A stretch of 64,000 nucleotides of DNA from JAVVHH01 sp965199585 (GTDB taxonomy: Bacteria; Pseudomonadota; Alphaproteobacteria; Acetobacterales; Acetobacteraceae), in the NCBI GenBank assembly GCA_965199585.1, contig CBDASI010000002.1:3038001-3102000 (forward strand), given 5' to 3'. The translations under genes and the position numbers were made by a program. The notes beneath the pieces are model-generated. The model was not told the DNA's origin and made no database searches. It saw only the letters and a list, made by a program, of their open reading frames with translations. Positions 10,678 to 19,317 of the stretch are shown one piece after another (the stretch's first letter is position 1; each line of letters opens with the position of its first letter).

Positions 10678-11931
10678 ATGGAATGGACGGATCAACGCGC
10701 CCGCGCCGCCCTCCGCGGCATCTTCGACGCCGGGATCGCCAGCGCCGATCCGCGCCTGGTCCTGGCCCGGTACCTGCCCGACCGCCCAAAAGGGCGCACC
10801 ATCGTCGTCGGTGCCGGTAAATCCGCCGCCCTCATGGCCGCCGCGGTGGAGGCCGCGTGGCCGGATGTCGAAGGCGTCGTCGTCACTCGCTACGAACACG
10901 CGACGCCGACTCGGTCCATCGAGGTCATCGAAGCCGCCCACCCCGTTCCGGACGACAACAGCGAGCGCGGCGCCAACCGCCTGCTCCAGGCCGTCGAGGG
11001 CCTCACCGCCGACGACCTCGTCCTTGTCCTGATGTCCGGTGGCGCCTCCGCCCTGATCGAACGCCCCGCCCCCGGCTTCGATCCTCCCCTGACGCTGGAC
11101 GACCTGAAGGCCGTCAATCGCGCCCTGTTGGCCAGCGGCGCCCCGATCGGCGAGATGAACGCGGTCAGGAAGCACCTCAGCGCCATCAAGGGCGGCCGTC
11201 TAGCCGCCGCCGCCGCACCCGCCCGCGTGGTCACGCTGGCCATCTCCGACGTCCCCGGCGACGACCCGGCCATCATCGGCAGCGGCCCCACCTTGCCCGA
11301 CCCCACCACATGGGAAGACGTTCGCGCCATCGCCGCCCGCTACAGCCTAGACCTCCCCCGCACCGATGGCCCCGAGACCCCGAAGCCCGCCGATCTCCGC
11401 CCCGAGGTCCACCTTATCGCCACGCCCTCCATGGCGCTCGAGGCCGCCGCGTCCACCGCCCGCGCCCTGGGTCTCACCCCCCTCATCCTCGGCGACGCGC
11501 TCGAAGGCGAGAGCCGCGACATGGGCACCATGATGGCCGGCATCGCCCGCAGCGTCCGCAACGGACACCCCATACCCGCCCCCTGCGTCCTCCTCTCCGG
11601 CGGCGAAGCCACCGTCACCATCGGCGATACCAAGCCCGGCAAGGGCGGTCGCAACACCGAGTTCCTGCTCGCCCTCGCCGTCGCCCTCCGCGGCGCCCCG
11701 GGCATCTGGGCGCTGGCCGGCGACACCGACGGCATCGACGGCACCGAGGACGCCGCCGGCGCCATCGTCGGCCCCGACACCCTCGCCCGCGCCCGCGCCG
11801 CCGGCCTCTCCCCGCTCGCCACCCTTCTGGCCCACGACAGCTACACCCTCTTCGACGCCACCGGCGACCTCATCAAGACCGGCCCGACGCTCACCAACGT
11901 CAACGATCTCCGCGCCATCCTGATCGCGTAG
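10678..11931 (+). CDS. ttuD: Glycerate 2-kinase (MOFRL family)
   Basis: This protein of about 417 residues belongs to the MOFRL-type glycerate kinases, once annotated as hydroxypyruvate reductase. It phosphorylates D-glycerate to 2-phosphoglycerate using ATP. Visible signatures are VVGAGKSAALMAAAVE near the N-terminus, LVLMSGGASALIERP (about 118-132), KHLSAIKGGRLA, and the C-terminal MOFRL motif region with LLSGGEATVTI, KGGRNTEFLLALA and GDTDGIDGTEDAAGA. The start is uncertain: GTG at 10669 or ATG at 10678; neither has a strong ribosome-binding site. The gene lies 106 bases upstream of pyruvate kinase on the same strand, and enolase plus pyruvate kinase would carry its product to pyruvate. 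Confidence 0.9.
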   Translation: MEWTDQRARAALRGIFDAGIASADPRLVLARYLPDRPKGRTIVVGAGKSAALMAAAVEAAWPDVEGVVVTRYEHATPTRSIEVIEAAHPVPDDNSERGANRLLQAVEGLTADDLVLVLMSGGASALIERPAPGFDPPLTLDDLKAVNRALLASGAPIGEMNAVRKHLSAIKGGRLAAAAAPARVVTLAISDVPGDDPAIIGSGPTLPDPTTWEDVRAIAARYSLDLPRTDGPETPKPADLRPEVHLIATPSMALEAAASTARALGLTPLILGDALEGESRDMGTMMAGIARSVRNGHPIPAPCVLLSGGEATVTIGDTKPGKGGRNTEFLLALAVALRGAPGIWALAGDTDGIDGTEDAAGAIVGPDTLARARAAGLSPLATLLAHDSYTLFDATGDLIKTGPTLTNVNDLRAILIA

Positions 11932-11952
11932 GCTGGGCTTCAGCCCACCATT
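11929..11952 (+). terminator. Hairpin after the glycerate kinase gene (dispersed GGGCTT..AGCCCA element)
   Basis: TGGGCT and AGCCCA form a tight inverted repeat right at the stop codon, followed by a CACCATTCC stretch without a U-run. Similar elements occur at about 35237-35275 and 40440-40460. It may act as a terminator or a short dispersed palindrome. Confidence 0.4.
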
Positions 11953-12037
11953 CCACGCTGCCACCCAACCTCGGCATCGCGAGACACCGTTCCGGCCGCA
12001 TACGGCATCCGAAAACATCGAATTCTACGAGGACAGC

Positions 12038-13465
12038 ATGGCCCTAAAACTCCGCCGCCGCCGCCGGACGAAGATCATCGCCACCGTCGGCCCGGCCAGT
12101 TCCACCCCCGAGATCCTGTCCCGCCTGTTCCATGGTGGCGTCGACGTATTCCGCCTCAACTTCAGCCACGGCACCCACGACGACCACCTCGCCCGTATCG
12201 CCACCATCCGCGCGCTGGAAAAGACCGTCGGCCGCCCCATCGGCATCCTGGCCGACGTCCAGGGCCCCAAGCTCCGCGTCGGCACCTTCGCCGGCGGCAG
12301 GGTCACGCTGCAGGCCGGCCAGCCCTTCCGACTCGACATGTCCCCCGTTCCCGGCGACCGCACCCGCGTCCAGTTGCCGCATCCCGAGATCATCGGCGCC
12401 GCCGGCATCGGCACCAACCTCCTGGTCGATGACGGTAAGATGCGTCTACGCGTCACCCGCGTCCGCGAGGACCACCTGGAATGCGAGGTCATGACCGGCG
12501 GCACCGTCTCCGACCGCAAGGGCGTCAACGTGCCAGACGTCGCTCTCCCCATCCCCGCCCTTACCGCGAAGGACCGCCGCGACCTCGACTTCGCCCTGGA
12601 ACACGGCGTCGACTACATCGGCCTCAGCTTCGTCCAACGCCCGGAGGACGTCGCCGAAGCCAAGGCCATCGCCGCCGGCCGCGCCTGGATCATGACCAAG
12701 CTCGAAAAGCCTCAGGCCCTGGAGGATCTCGACGCCATCCTCGACCTGTCGGACGCCGTCATGGTCGCCCGCGGCGACCTCGGCGTCGAACTCCCGCCCG
12801 AGGAAGTCCCCCTCGCCCAAAAACGCATCATTCGCGCCGCCCGCCTGCGCGGCATCCCCTGCGTCGTCGCCACCCAGATGCTGGAGAGCATGATCACCGC
12901 CCCTTCGCCCACCCGTGCCGAGGCCAGCGACGTCGCCACCGCCGTGTTCGACGGCGCCGATGCCGTCATGCTCAGCGCCGAGACCGCTGCGGGCCAATAT
13001 CCCTATGAAGCCGTCAACATGATGGACCGCATCGTCGAGCGCGTTGAGCGCGACCCCGACTGGCGCGCCGGCATCGAACGCACCCGCCCGGCCCCCGAGC
13101 GCAACTCCGCCAGCGCCATCGCCACCGCCGCCCGCCAGATCGCCGACACCATCGCCGCCCCCTGCATCGCCGCCTACACCGCTGGCGGCGGCACCGCGCT
13201 CCGCGTCGCCCGCGAACGCCCGGCCTGCCCCGTCCTGGCCATAACCGCTCGGGTCGATACCGCCCGCCGCCTCGCCGTGGTCTGGGGCGTTCATTCGGTG
13301 CTCGGCCAGGAACTGCACAGCATGACCGAGGCCGTCACCCGCGCCAGCCGCACCGCCCGCACCGAGGGTTTCGCCGAACACGGCCAGGAGGTCGTCGTCA
13401 CCGCCGGCGTTCCGTTCAACCAGCCCGGCACTACCAACGCACTCCGCGTCGCTCGCGCCCGCTGA
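12038..13465 (+). CDS. pyk: Pyruvate kinase
   Basis: This 475-residue enzyme converts phosphoenolpyruvate and ADP to pyruvate and ATP. Family motifs are complete: TKIIATVGPASS (9-20), FRLNFSHG (about 38-45), the B-domain, IMTKLEKPQAL with the catalytic lysine, MVARGDLGVELP (about 243-254), and MLESMITAPSPTRAEASDVATAVFDG followed by DAVMLSAETAAGQYP. The C-terminal allosteric domain is present (ALRVARERPACP, TEGF). The ATG has a GAGGA ribosome-binding site. It follows glycerate 2-kinase on the same strand, a grouping that suits glycerate or glycolate use. Length is typical for a type II enzyme. Confidence 0.97.
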   Translation: MALKLRRRRRTKIIATVGPASSTPEILSRLFHGGVDVFRLNFSHGTHDDHLARIATIRALEKTVGRPIGILADVQGPKLRVGTFAGGRVTLQAGQPFRLDMSPVPGDRTRVQLPHPEIIGAAGIGTNLLVDDGKMRLRVTRVREDHLECEVMTGGTVSDRKGVNVPDVALPIPALTAKDRRDLDFALEHGVDYIGLSFVQRPEDVAEAKAIAAGRAWIMTKLEKPQALEDLDAILDLSDAVMVARGDLGVELPPEEVPLAQKRIIRAARLRGIPCVVATQMLESMITAPSPTRAEASDVATAVFDGADAVMLSAETAAGQYPYEAVNMMDRIVERVERDPDWRAGIERTRPAPERNSASAIATAARQIADTIAAPCIAAYTAGGGTALRVARERPACPVLAITARVDTARRLAVVWGVHSVLGQELHSMTEAVTRASRTARTEGFAEHGQEVVVTAGVPFNQPGTTNALRVARAR

Positions 13466-13558
13466 TTCGCCGTACAACGGACACAAACTTCTTCTCTGAA
13501 TGGGCGTTAACGGATCAGCGCTATCCGCCACACCAACTCAGGCGCTTGGAGACATCAC

Positions 13559-13813
13559 ATGAAGACCATTCTCGCCGCCGCCGTCATGACCCTCGCCCTT
13601 GCCGGCGCCGTCGCTCCCGACGCTAACGCCAAGGGCTGCATCAAGGGTGCCCTCGTCGGCGGCGTCGCCGGCCACATGGCCGGTCACGGCGTGATGGGTG
13701 CCGCGGCCGGTTGCGCCGTCGGCCATCACATGGCCAACCGCAAGACCGACACGACCACCAACAGCAACGCCACCACGACCACCAACCCGGACGGCACCAC
13801 CGTCCGTAACTAA
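13559..13813 (+). CDS. Small secreted glycine-rich (glycine-zipper-like) protein
   Basis: This 84-residue protein starts after a GGAG ribosome-binding site. It has a signal peptide (MKTILAAAVMTLALAGAVAP, cleavage near Ala24), then a central segment with small residues every third or fourth position (GALVGGVAGHMAGHGVMGAAAG, about 30-50), resembling the glycine zipper of outer-membrane-associated proteins. Two cysteines (about 27 and 52) could form a disulfide. The tail is Thr/Asn rich and probably disordered. It ends three bases before the stop of the convergent giant glycosyltransferase. Function is unknown. Confidence 0.7.
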   Translation: MKTILAAAVMTLALAGAVAPDANAKGCIKGALVGGVAGHMAGHGVMGAAAGCAVGHHMANRKTDTTTNSNATTTTNPDGTTVRN

Positions 13814-13816
13814 GGC

Positions 13817-16800
13817 CTAAACGCTGGCGGCGGCGGCGAGCGAAAGCTTTGCCGCCGCCAGTGCCTTATTTTGCCGGGTTACCAATTTCGCGTCGCCCGC
13901 CAGCATCGTCCGCATGTGTCGATGCATCGTTTTGATCTCCTCTAAATGCACCTCGGCCGCCATTCCTCCCGTCACCCCCGCGCGGTGTCGGCGGTGCCGG
14001 TTCAGCGGCTCGGCAACGTACGTCACCGAGGCACCAAGCGACAGCGCCTCCGCATAGATCCGCCAATCCAGCGCCAGCCGCAGCGGAACATCGCCCATCC
14101 GTTCCAACGCATCCCGCAGCGCGCTTCGACGCCAGACCACCGCACTCGCGTTCAGCACCAGGTTGCGGGCGCCCAGGCACTCGCGCAGGAACGTCGCCCC
14201 CACAATGGTCCCGCTCTGCCCCAGCAGCCCAGTCCCAGCGTCGCGGTAATACGCCTTATGGTCCTCCCACAGCGTCGCCCCCTCGGCATCGATCGCCCGC
14301 GAGTCGGCAAAGCCGAACGCCGCTCCCGGCGCCATCCGCAACGCCGCGCACACCGTCTCCAGCAGCTCCGGCTCCGCAAGATCGTCCGCCTCCGCGATCC
14401 AGACGAACTCGCCTCGCGCCAGCCGCGCCGCCCGCCGCCACTGCCCCAACAACCCCGCCGGCCCCGCCGCCCGCACCACGGCCTCGCTCCCATCGATCGA
14501 GCCATCGTCCAACACCACCACCTCCAGCGGCGGCAGCGTCTGCTGCAGCACCGAACGCAACCGTCCCGCCAGATGCGCCGCGTAGTTCAGGTTCGGGATC
14601 ATCACCGACACCGCCGCCCGACTCGGCGCCGCCAGATCCAGCAGAGCGTCCGCATACGCCGCGAACGGGAACCGCTGCCGCGCCACCCGCGCCAACCGCG
14701 ACCGCTGCTCCGCTCCCGTCTGCAGCGCCATCACCCGCAGCTGCCGAACCATCGCCGCCGCATCCCCGAGCGGCACCGCCACCCCCGCTCCGAACGCCCG
14801 CAGCACATCCGGCGCTGCCCCAGCCTCCTCGAACGCCACCGTCGGCACCCCGGCCGACATCGCCTCCAACACCACGCTCGGATACGGATCCTCCCGCGAG
14901 GTCAGCAGATGCACGTCCGCAGCCGCCAACCACTCCGCCCCATCGGTCCGAAACGCCAATCGATGGAACGTCCCCGTCGCCTCCGCCGCCGCGATCTCCG
15001 CCCCGAGATAGGCCGACACCACCGGGTCCAGATCCCCGACCCACAGCAGATGGATCGACGGGTCCGCCGCCTGTGCCAGACGCCACACCTGCAAGAACAA
15101 GTCGAACCCCTTGCGCAAATCCGCATAGCCAAGCCCGACCGCCAGCGTCGCACCCTCCGGTAGCCGCAGCCGCTCTCGCCGTGCCGCGCCGCTGTCGCGC
15201 TCCACCGGCCGATACAGCCCCTGCGGCAGCACCACGACCTTCTCCGGCGTCAACGCCACTAGCTCGTGATACCGGTCCCGCACGAAGGCCGCCGCGAACA
15301 CCACCTGTCGCGCCGCCGCCACGCCGGCCCGCGCCGCGTCGATCAACTGCCGCTCGCGCAACAACCGCGGCATCTCGTGCAGCAGCAGCGTGCATGCGAT
15401 GCCATGCGACGCTAGCGCCGCGCACGCATGCCCCGCCGCCGACGTGTTGACGATCGCCGCCCGAAAACCGCTCGCGGCCAGTGCCGCCGCATGCCGCGCC
15501 AGCTCGTCGGCTCCGGCGAACAGCGTCGTCGGCGCCACCGCCCGATACTCCGCCTCCAGCGCCCCGCCCCCCAGCAGCAGGAAGCTCACCCCCACGCCGC
15601 GCGCCACCAACGCCCGCCCGACATGCAGCAGCAGCAACTGCGACCCGGCGGTGAACGCGTCGTGCCCCACCAGCAGCAACCGCGTCGCCGCCATCGGCCC
15701 GGCCCCGACGCTCACCGCCCGCCCGGTCGCGTTCAGGAATGCCGCCCCGAAATGCACGTCCGGCTCGAGATAGGCTCCTTCTGCCCACTCGTTCCACGCG
15801 TTGATGCACACCAGTGCCTCGCCGCCGACCGTCTGCTCCCGCGCCGCCCCGATCAGCCGCGACAACCACGCCTGATAGGCCGCCGGCGTCGCGCCATGGA
15901 TCGTCATGCCGCGCCCCTGGCGCCGCGCATCGTTGTCCCAGCCCGGCACCGCCGTGCGGATCAACGGATACGGCTGCCGCGACAGGTCCGACGCCCCCGC
16001 CACCACCTCGTAATCGAAGATCCGCGCATCCGCCGAGAAGTCGAGCATGCGCAGCCCGCCATTGATCTGCGGTAGGTGCTCGGTCAGCTTGTGCGGCGGG
16101 AACTCGACTGCCGCATCCATCCCCATGTCGCGCGGATCGCGCTCGCCGAAGCTCTGCGCCATGATGAACATCGGATCGTGCCCAGCCGCTGCGAACGCCT
16201 GACGCCACCGCGCCACCGTCGCCGCCCCGCCCGGGATCAGCCCGGCGCGATACACCATCAGCACCGGTCGCCCCTCGAGCCGGATATAGCGCGCATCGTC
16301 GAAATACCGCCCGAACGTCTCGATCAGCGCAGGCTCGTCCTCGGCCCGGTAATCCTGCGAGAGCAGCACCTCCTGCTCCGACCCGTTCCACCGCCGGGTC
16401 CAGTTCTCGTTGGCCCACATGAGGCAGAACGGCATGCGCAACGTCGGCTCGGCAAGGAATGCATCGAGCGGCCGGTCAAGAAGCCGCTTGCCGTTGAACC
16501 AGTAGAAATAAAAGATGAACCCATGGATACCCGCACCCAACGCCAACTGAATCTGCTGCGCGAGTGTTGTGACTCCCTCGAGGCGGTAATGACCAAGATC
16601 GCGCGGAATGCGGGGCTGGTAGTGCCCAACGAAGCGCGGCGTCCCCCGCGCGACGTTCGTCCACTCGGTGAACCCGGTGCCCCACCACCGGTCGTTGTCG
16701 GGAAACGGATGATATTGCGGCAAATAGAACGCGAGAAGCTTCGCCGTCAGCTGAGCCGTGCTCTTGAGGGGGGCGACGGTCTCGAATAGCGGTCCCGGCT

Positions 16801-17473
16801 GCGTATTGATGCGGATCTGCTGCGGCACGCTCGCTTGCTCGGCCGCCTGCGTCGCGAACACACCGGGCTCGTGCCGGTGACGCCGATAATGCACCAGCGG
16901 ATTGATCCGGCTCATCGAGCCTAGGTAGCGGGCTTTGTAGAACCCGACGTCGATCACCGTCGATGGTTCCCGCCCTTCTGCCGCACCCACGATAAGGTAG
17001 TGCTCGAACGGATCCATGCCCGCCTCGGCCACGTCCGGCGACTGGCTGAGGTAATGCACCGGGTCGAACTCCGGCACCGGGCTGACCCACCCCGCCATTC
17101 GGTGCCGCAGGAAGTGCGTCAGGCAGCACGAGCCGTCGGCGATGCCGTATTTCGCGCGATACCATTCCGGATCGAAATGCTCGATCGGCCGCCGCCCCTC
17201 GGCCTCGCCGTATTCGAAATAGTGCAGCAACGGATTCAGCCCGGCCGACGCCACGTCGCGGTTGTAGCGGAGATACCAGCCCGCATCGAAATAGGCGTTC
17301 GGCAACCGATGCTCACGCCATCCGTAGCGATGGAAATGCACCAACGGATCGGCCCCAGCCGCCTTCAGATCCGGGTTGCGCGCCTCGAACCAACCGACGT
17401 CGAACAGCCCCGACGCCGCCAACGTGGCGATATCGGCCTGATCGCCCGGTTCGGGGCCCGTTTCGGCAGTCAC
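13817..17473 (-). CDS. Giant multi-module glycosyltransferase (repeat region, WbsX-type domain, GT4, GT2)
   Basis: This 1218-residue protein has four parts. Residues 20-205 hold about five imperfect repeats of roughly 38 residues with the pattern FDxxWYxxxNxDVAxAGxNPLxHYxxxGxxEGRxP. Residues 245-585 form a WbsX-like domain (AFYLPQYHPFPDND, WWGTGFTEWTNV, FYFYWFNGKRLL, WANENWTRRWNG, INAWNEWAEG), related to GH99-like proteins. Residues 595-945 look like a GT4 transferase (EDPYPSVVLEAMSAG near 861-875). Residues 952-1150 are a GT2 domain (VMIPNLNYAAHL, VVLDDGSIDGSE). It probably builds a surface polysaccharide in the cytoplasm. The start is GTG at 17473. Frame is intact throughout. Substrates are unknown and no polysaccharide export genes are adjacent. 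Confidence 0.88.
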   Translation of the reverse strand: MTAETGPEPGDQADIATLAASGLFDVGWFEARNPDLKAAGADPLVHFHRYGWREHRLPNAYFDAGWYLRYNRDVASAGLNPLLHYFEYGEAEGRRPIEHFDPEWYRAKYGIADGSCCLTHFLRHRMAGWVSPVPEFDPVHYLSQSPDVAEAGMDPFEHYLIVGAAEGREPSTVIDVGFYKARYLGSMSRINPLVHYRRHRHEPGVFATQAAEQASVPQQIRINTQPGPLFETVAPLKSTAQLTAKLLAFYLPQYHPFPDNDRWWGTGFTEWTNVARGTPRFVGHYQPRIPRDLGHYRLEGVTTLAQQIQLALGAGIHGFIFYFYWFNGKRLLDRPLDAFLAEPTLRMPFCLMWANENWTRRWNGSEQEVLLSQDYRAEDEPALIETFGRYFDDARYIRLEGRPVLMVYRAGLIPGGAATVARWRQAFAAAGHDPMFIMAQSFGERDPRDMGMDAAVEFPPHKLTEHLPQINGGLRMLDFSADARIFDYEVVAGASDLSRQPYPLIRTAVPGWDNDARRQGRGMTIHGATPAAYQAWLSRLIGAAREQTVGGEALVCINAWNEWAEGAYLEPDVHFGAAFLNATGRAVSVGAGPMAATRLLLVGHDAFTAGSQLLLLHVGRALVARGVGVSFLLLGGGALEAEYRAVAPTTLFAGADELARHAAALAASGFRAAIVNTSAAGHACAALASHGIACTLLLHEMPRLLRERQLIDAARAGVAAARQVVFAAAFVRDRYHELVALTPEKVVVLPQGLYRPVERDSGAARRERLRLPEGATLAVGLGYADLRKGFDLFLQVWRLAQAADPSIHLLWVGDLDPVVSAYLGAEIAAAEATGTFHRLAFRTDGAEWLAAADVHLLTSREDPYPSVVLEAMSAGVPTVAFEEAGAAPDVLRAFGAGVAVPLGDAAAMVRQLRVMALQTGAEQRSRLARVARQRFPFAAYADALLDLAAPSRAAVSVMIPNLNYAAHLAGRLRSVLQQTLPPLEVVVLDDGSIDGSEAVVRAAGPAGLLGQWRRAARLARGEFVWIAEADDLAEPELLETVCAALRMAPGAAFGFADSRAIDAEGATLWEDHKAYYRDAGTGLLGQSGTIVGATFLRECLGARNLVLNASAVVWRRSALRDALERMGDVPLRLALDWRIYAEALSLGASVTYVAEPLNRHRRHRAGVTGGMAAEVHLEEIKTMHRHMRTMLAGDAKLVTRQNKALAAAKLSLAAAASV

Positions 17474-17551
17474 TGATCGAGCATCCTGCTAGAGTGGCGC
17501 CACCCAACTTAACGATACGTGCGGGAAACGCACAACCGGAGGAAGCAACCT

Positions 17552-19129
17552 ATGAGACGCCGCAACTTAATCACTGGCGCTGCTGCCCTGGCGAGCCTCC
17601 CGCGCTTCGCCATCGGCCAGACTGCCAACAAGACCCTCATTTTCGTCCCGCAGGCCAACCTCACTAGCCTAGACCCGATCTGGACCAGTGCCACTGTTAC
17701 CCGCAACTACGCCTACATGGTCTTCGACACGCTCTACGGCACCGATGCCAACCTCGAGCCGCAGCCGCAGATGGCCGAGGGTCACACCGTCAGCGACGAC
17801 GGCAAGCGCTGGACCATCAAGCTCCGCGACGGCCTGTTCTTCCATGACGGCGAGCCCGTCCGCGCCGCCGACTGCGTCGCCTCGCTCCGGCGCTGGATGG
17901 CGCGCGACAGCTTCGGCCAAACTCTCGCCGAGTACACCGATGTCTTCGAGGCGCCCGATGATCGCACTCTCGTCTTCCGCCTCAAGCGCCCGTTCCCGCC
18001 GCTGCTGAAGGCACTCGCCAAGACCCAGCCCAGCCCGGCCATGATCATGCCCGCCCGCATCGCCGCCACCGATCCGTTTAAGCAGATCACCGAGATCGTC
18101 GGCAGCGGCCCGTTCCGCTTCGTCGCTAACGAATACGTCCCCGGCAGCCGCGCCGCGTTCGCCAAGTTCGACCGCTACAAACCGCGCGACGAAGCCGCGT
18201 CCGGCGTCGCCGGCGGCAAGGTGGTGCATGTCGACCGCGTGGAGTGGCGGATAATACCCGAAGCCGCGACCGCCGCCAGCGCGCTCAAGGCCGGCGAGGT
18301 GGACTGGCTCGAGATGCCGCTGACCGACCTGCTGGCCGATCTTAAGCGCGACCGCAACATCGTCGTCGGCAAGCTGGACCCCTATGGCCTCTACCCCGTC
18401 TGCCGCTTCAACCAGACGCAAGGCCCCACCGCGTCCCGCGCCATACGCCAGGCCATCATCGCCGCCATCGATCCTCGGGAAGCGATGCAGGCCATCATGG
18501 GCGACGACACCAGTTCCTACCACGCCCCAGTCGGCGCCTTCCTTCCCGGCACGCCCTACGCCAACGCCGACAGCATGGACAAACTCGGGCCGCGCCCGCC
18601 GGAGGAGATCAACGCTCTCCTGAACTCAGCCGGCTACGCTGGCGAGAAGGTTGTCGTCATGCACCCCACCGACCAGCCCTTCTACGACGCCATGACCCAG
18701 GTGGTCATTGCCTCGCTCAAAAAGGCCGGGATCTCGGTGGACGACCAGGCGATGGATTGGGGCACCGTCGTGCAACGCCGCGGCAGCAAGGCGCCCCTGG
18801 ATCAGGGCGGCTGGTCGATGTTCGTGGCCTCGTTCCCCGCGCTCGACTACGTCGATCCACTGAGTGCCCCCGCGCTCCGAGGCTCCGGGGGCAAGGCCTG
18901 GTATGGCTGGCCGGACGATCCGAAAGTAGAGGAGCTACGGAAGCTGTTCATCGAGAGCGCCGACGAGACGGTCCGCAAGCATGTCTGCGAGGAGATCCAG
19001 GCCGAAACCTTTAACCAGGGTCTCTATGCCCCGCTCGGGCAATATTTTCAGTCGGCCGCCTGGCGCACCTCCATCAATGGCCAGGTAAAGGCGCAGCCAC
19101 CGCTGTTCTGGAACGTGACGAAGATCTGA
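17552..19129 (+). CDS. ABC transporter substrate-binding protein, peptide/nickel (SBP_bac_5) family
   Basis: This periplasmic binding protein of 525 residues belongs to the DppA/OppA-like family. It starts at the ATG preceded by GGAGGAAGCAACC, a strong ribosome-binding site; the frame extends eleven codons further upstream but without one. The N-terminus MRRRNLITGAAALASLPRFAIGQ is a signal peptide with paired arginines, possibly Tat-dependent. The body shows the family layout: LTSLDPIWTSATVTRNY, LEPQPQMAEGHTVSDDGKRWTI, LRDGLFFHDGEPVRAADCV and SLRRW. No permease or ATPase genes are adjacent, so it is an orphan receptor that may pair with transporter genes elsewhere. The ligand cannot be predicted. 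Confidence 0.9.
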   Translation: MRRRNLITGAAALASLPRFAIGQTANKTLIFVPQANLTSLDPIWTSATVTRNYAYMVFDTLYGTDANLEPQPQMAEGHTVSDDGKRWTIKLRDGLFFHDGEPVRAADCVASLRRWMARDSFGQTLAEYTDVFEAPDDRTLVFRLKRPFPPLLKALAKTQPSPAMIMPARIAATDPFKQITEIVGSGPFRFVANEYVPGSRAAFAKFDRYKPRDEAASGVAGGKVVHVDRVEWRIIPEAATAASALKAGEVDWLEMPLTDLLADLKRDRNIVVGKLDPYGLYPVCRFNQTQGPTASRAIRQAIIAAIDPREAMQAIMGDDTSSYHAPVGAFLPGTPYANADSMDKLGPRPPEEINALLNSAGYAGEKVVVMHPTDQPFYDAMTQVVIASLKKAGISVDDQAMDWGTVVQRRGSKAPLDQGGWSMFVASFPALDYVDPLSAPALRGSGGKAWYGWPDDPKVEELRKLFIESADETVRKHVCEEIQAETFNQGLYAPLGQYFQSAAWRTSINGQVKAQPPLFWNVTKI

Positions 19130-19135
19130 GCCTAA

Positions 19136-19162
19136 GGCCGGCGCGTTTTTCGCGCGCCGGCC
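19136..19162 (+). terminator. Strong GC-rich hairpin between convergent genes
   Basis: GGCCGGCGCG (19136-19145) and CGCGCCGGCC (19153-19162) form a perfect 10-bp stem around the loop TTTTTCG. It lies seven bases after the substrate-binding-protein stop and just before the end of the opposite small gene. No U-run follows, so it may be a bidirectional Rho-aided terminator. Confidence 0.6.
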
Positions 19163-19168
19163 ATGCTG

Positions 19169-19243
19169 TCAGCGAAAGCCGAAGAAGGACAGCACCGCGA
19201 GAATCACGACGATCAAACCAATGATGTAGATAATATTGTTCAC
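19169..19243 (-). CDS. 24-residue hydrophobic membrane peptide
   Basis: This tiny gene starts at GTG (19241-19243) behind AAAGG and encodes a peptide of 24 residues: a short polar start (MNN), one hydrophobic helix (IIYIIGLIVVILAVLSFF) and a small basic end (GFR). The composition, the charge pattern and the ribosome-binding site argue for a real single-span membrane peptide. It resembles very short hydrophobic proteins seen in other Alphaproteobacteria, from memory only. It lies 74 bases downstream of the NHL-propeller gene on the same strand; a nested inverted repeat (AGAACGG...CCGTTCT, about 19262-19298) lies between them and may separate the transcripts. Function unknown. Confidence 0.55.
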   Translation of the reverse strand: MNNIIYIIGLIVVILAVLSFFGFR

Positions 19244-19317
19244 GTCGTTACCTTTCAACACAAGCACAGAACGGGTCGAGCATACTCGAACGCTGCGAGC
19301 CGTTCTGAGTTCATCCA

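Noticed and set aside
10857..12047. 396-residue Arg/Pro/His-rich frame over the glycerate kinase gene
   Set aside because: It is a GC-rich shadow frame of a real gene in another frame; its composition is typical of out-of-frame translation.
12446..13531. 361-residue Gly/Ala/Asp-rich frame opposite pyruvate kinase
   Set aside because: It is antisense to pyk, low in complexity and without a start signal or family match.
14256..16418. 720-residue Gly/Ala-rich frame within the giant glycosyltransferase gene
   Set aside because: It is a shifted frame of the same strand with low complexity; the in-frame glycosyltransferase has clear domains.
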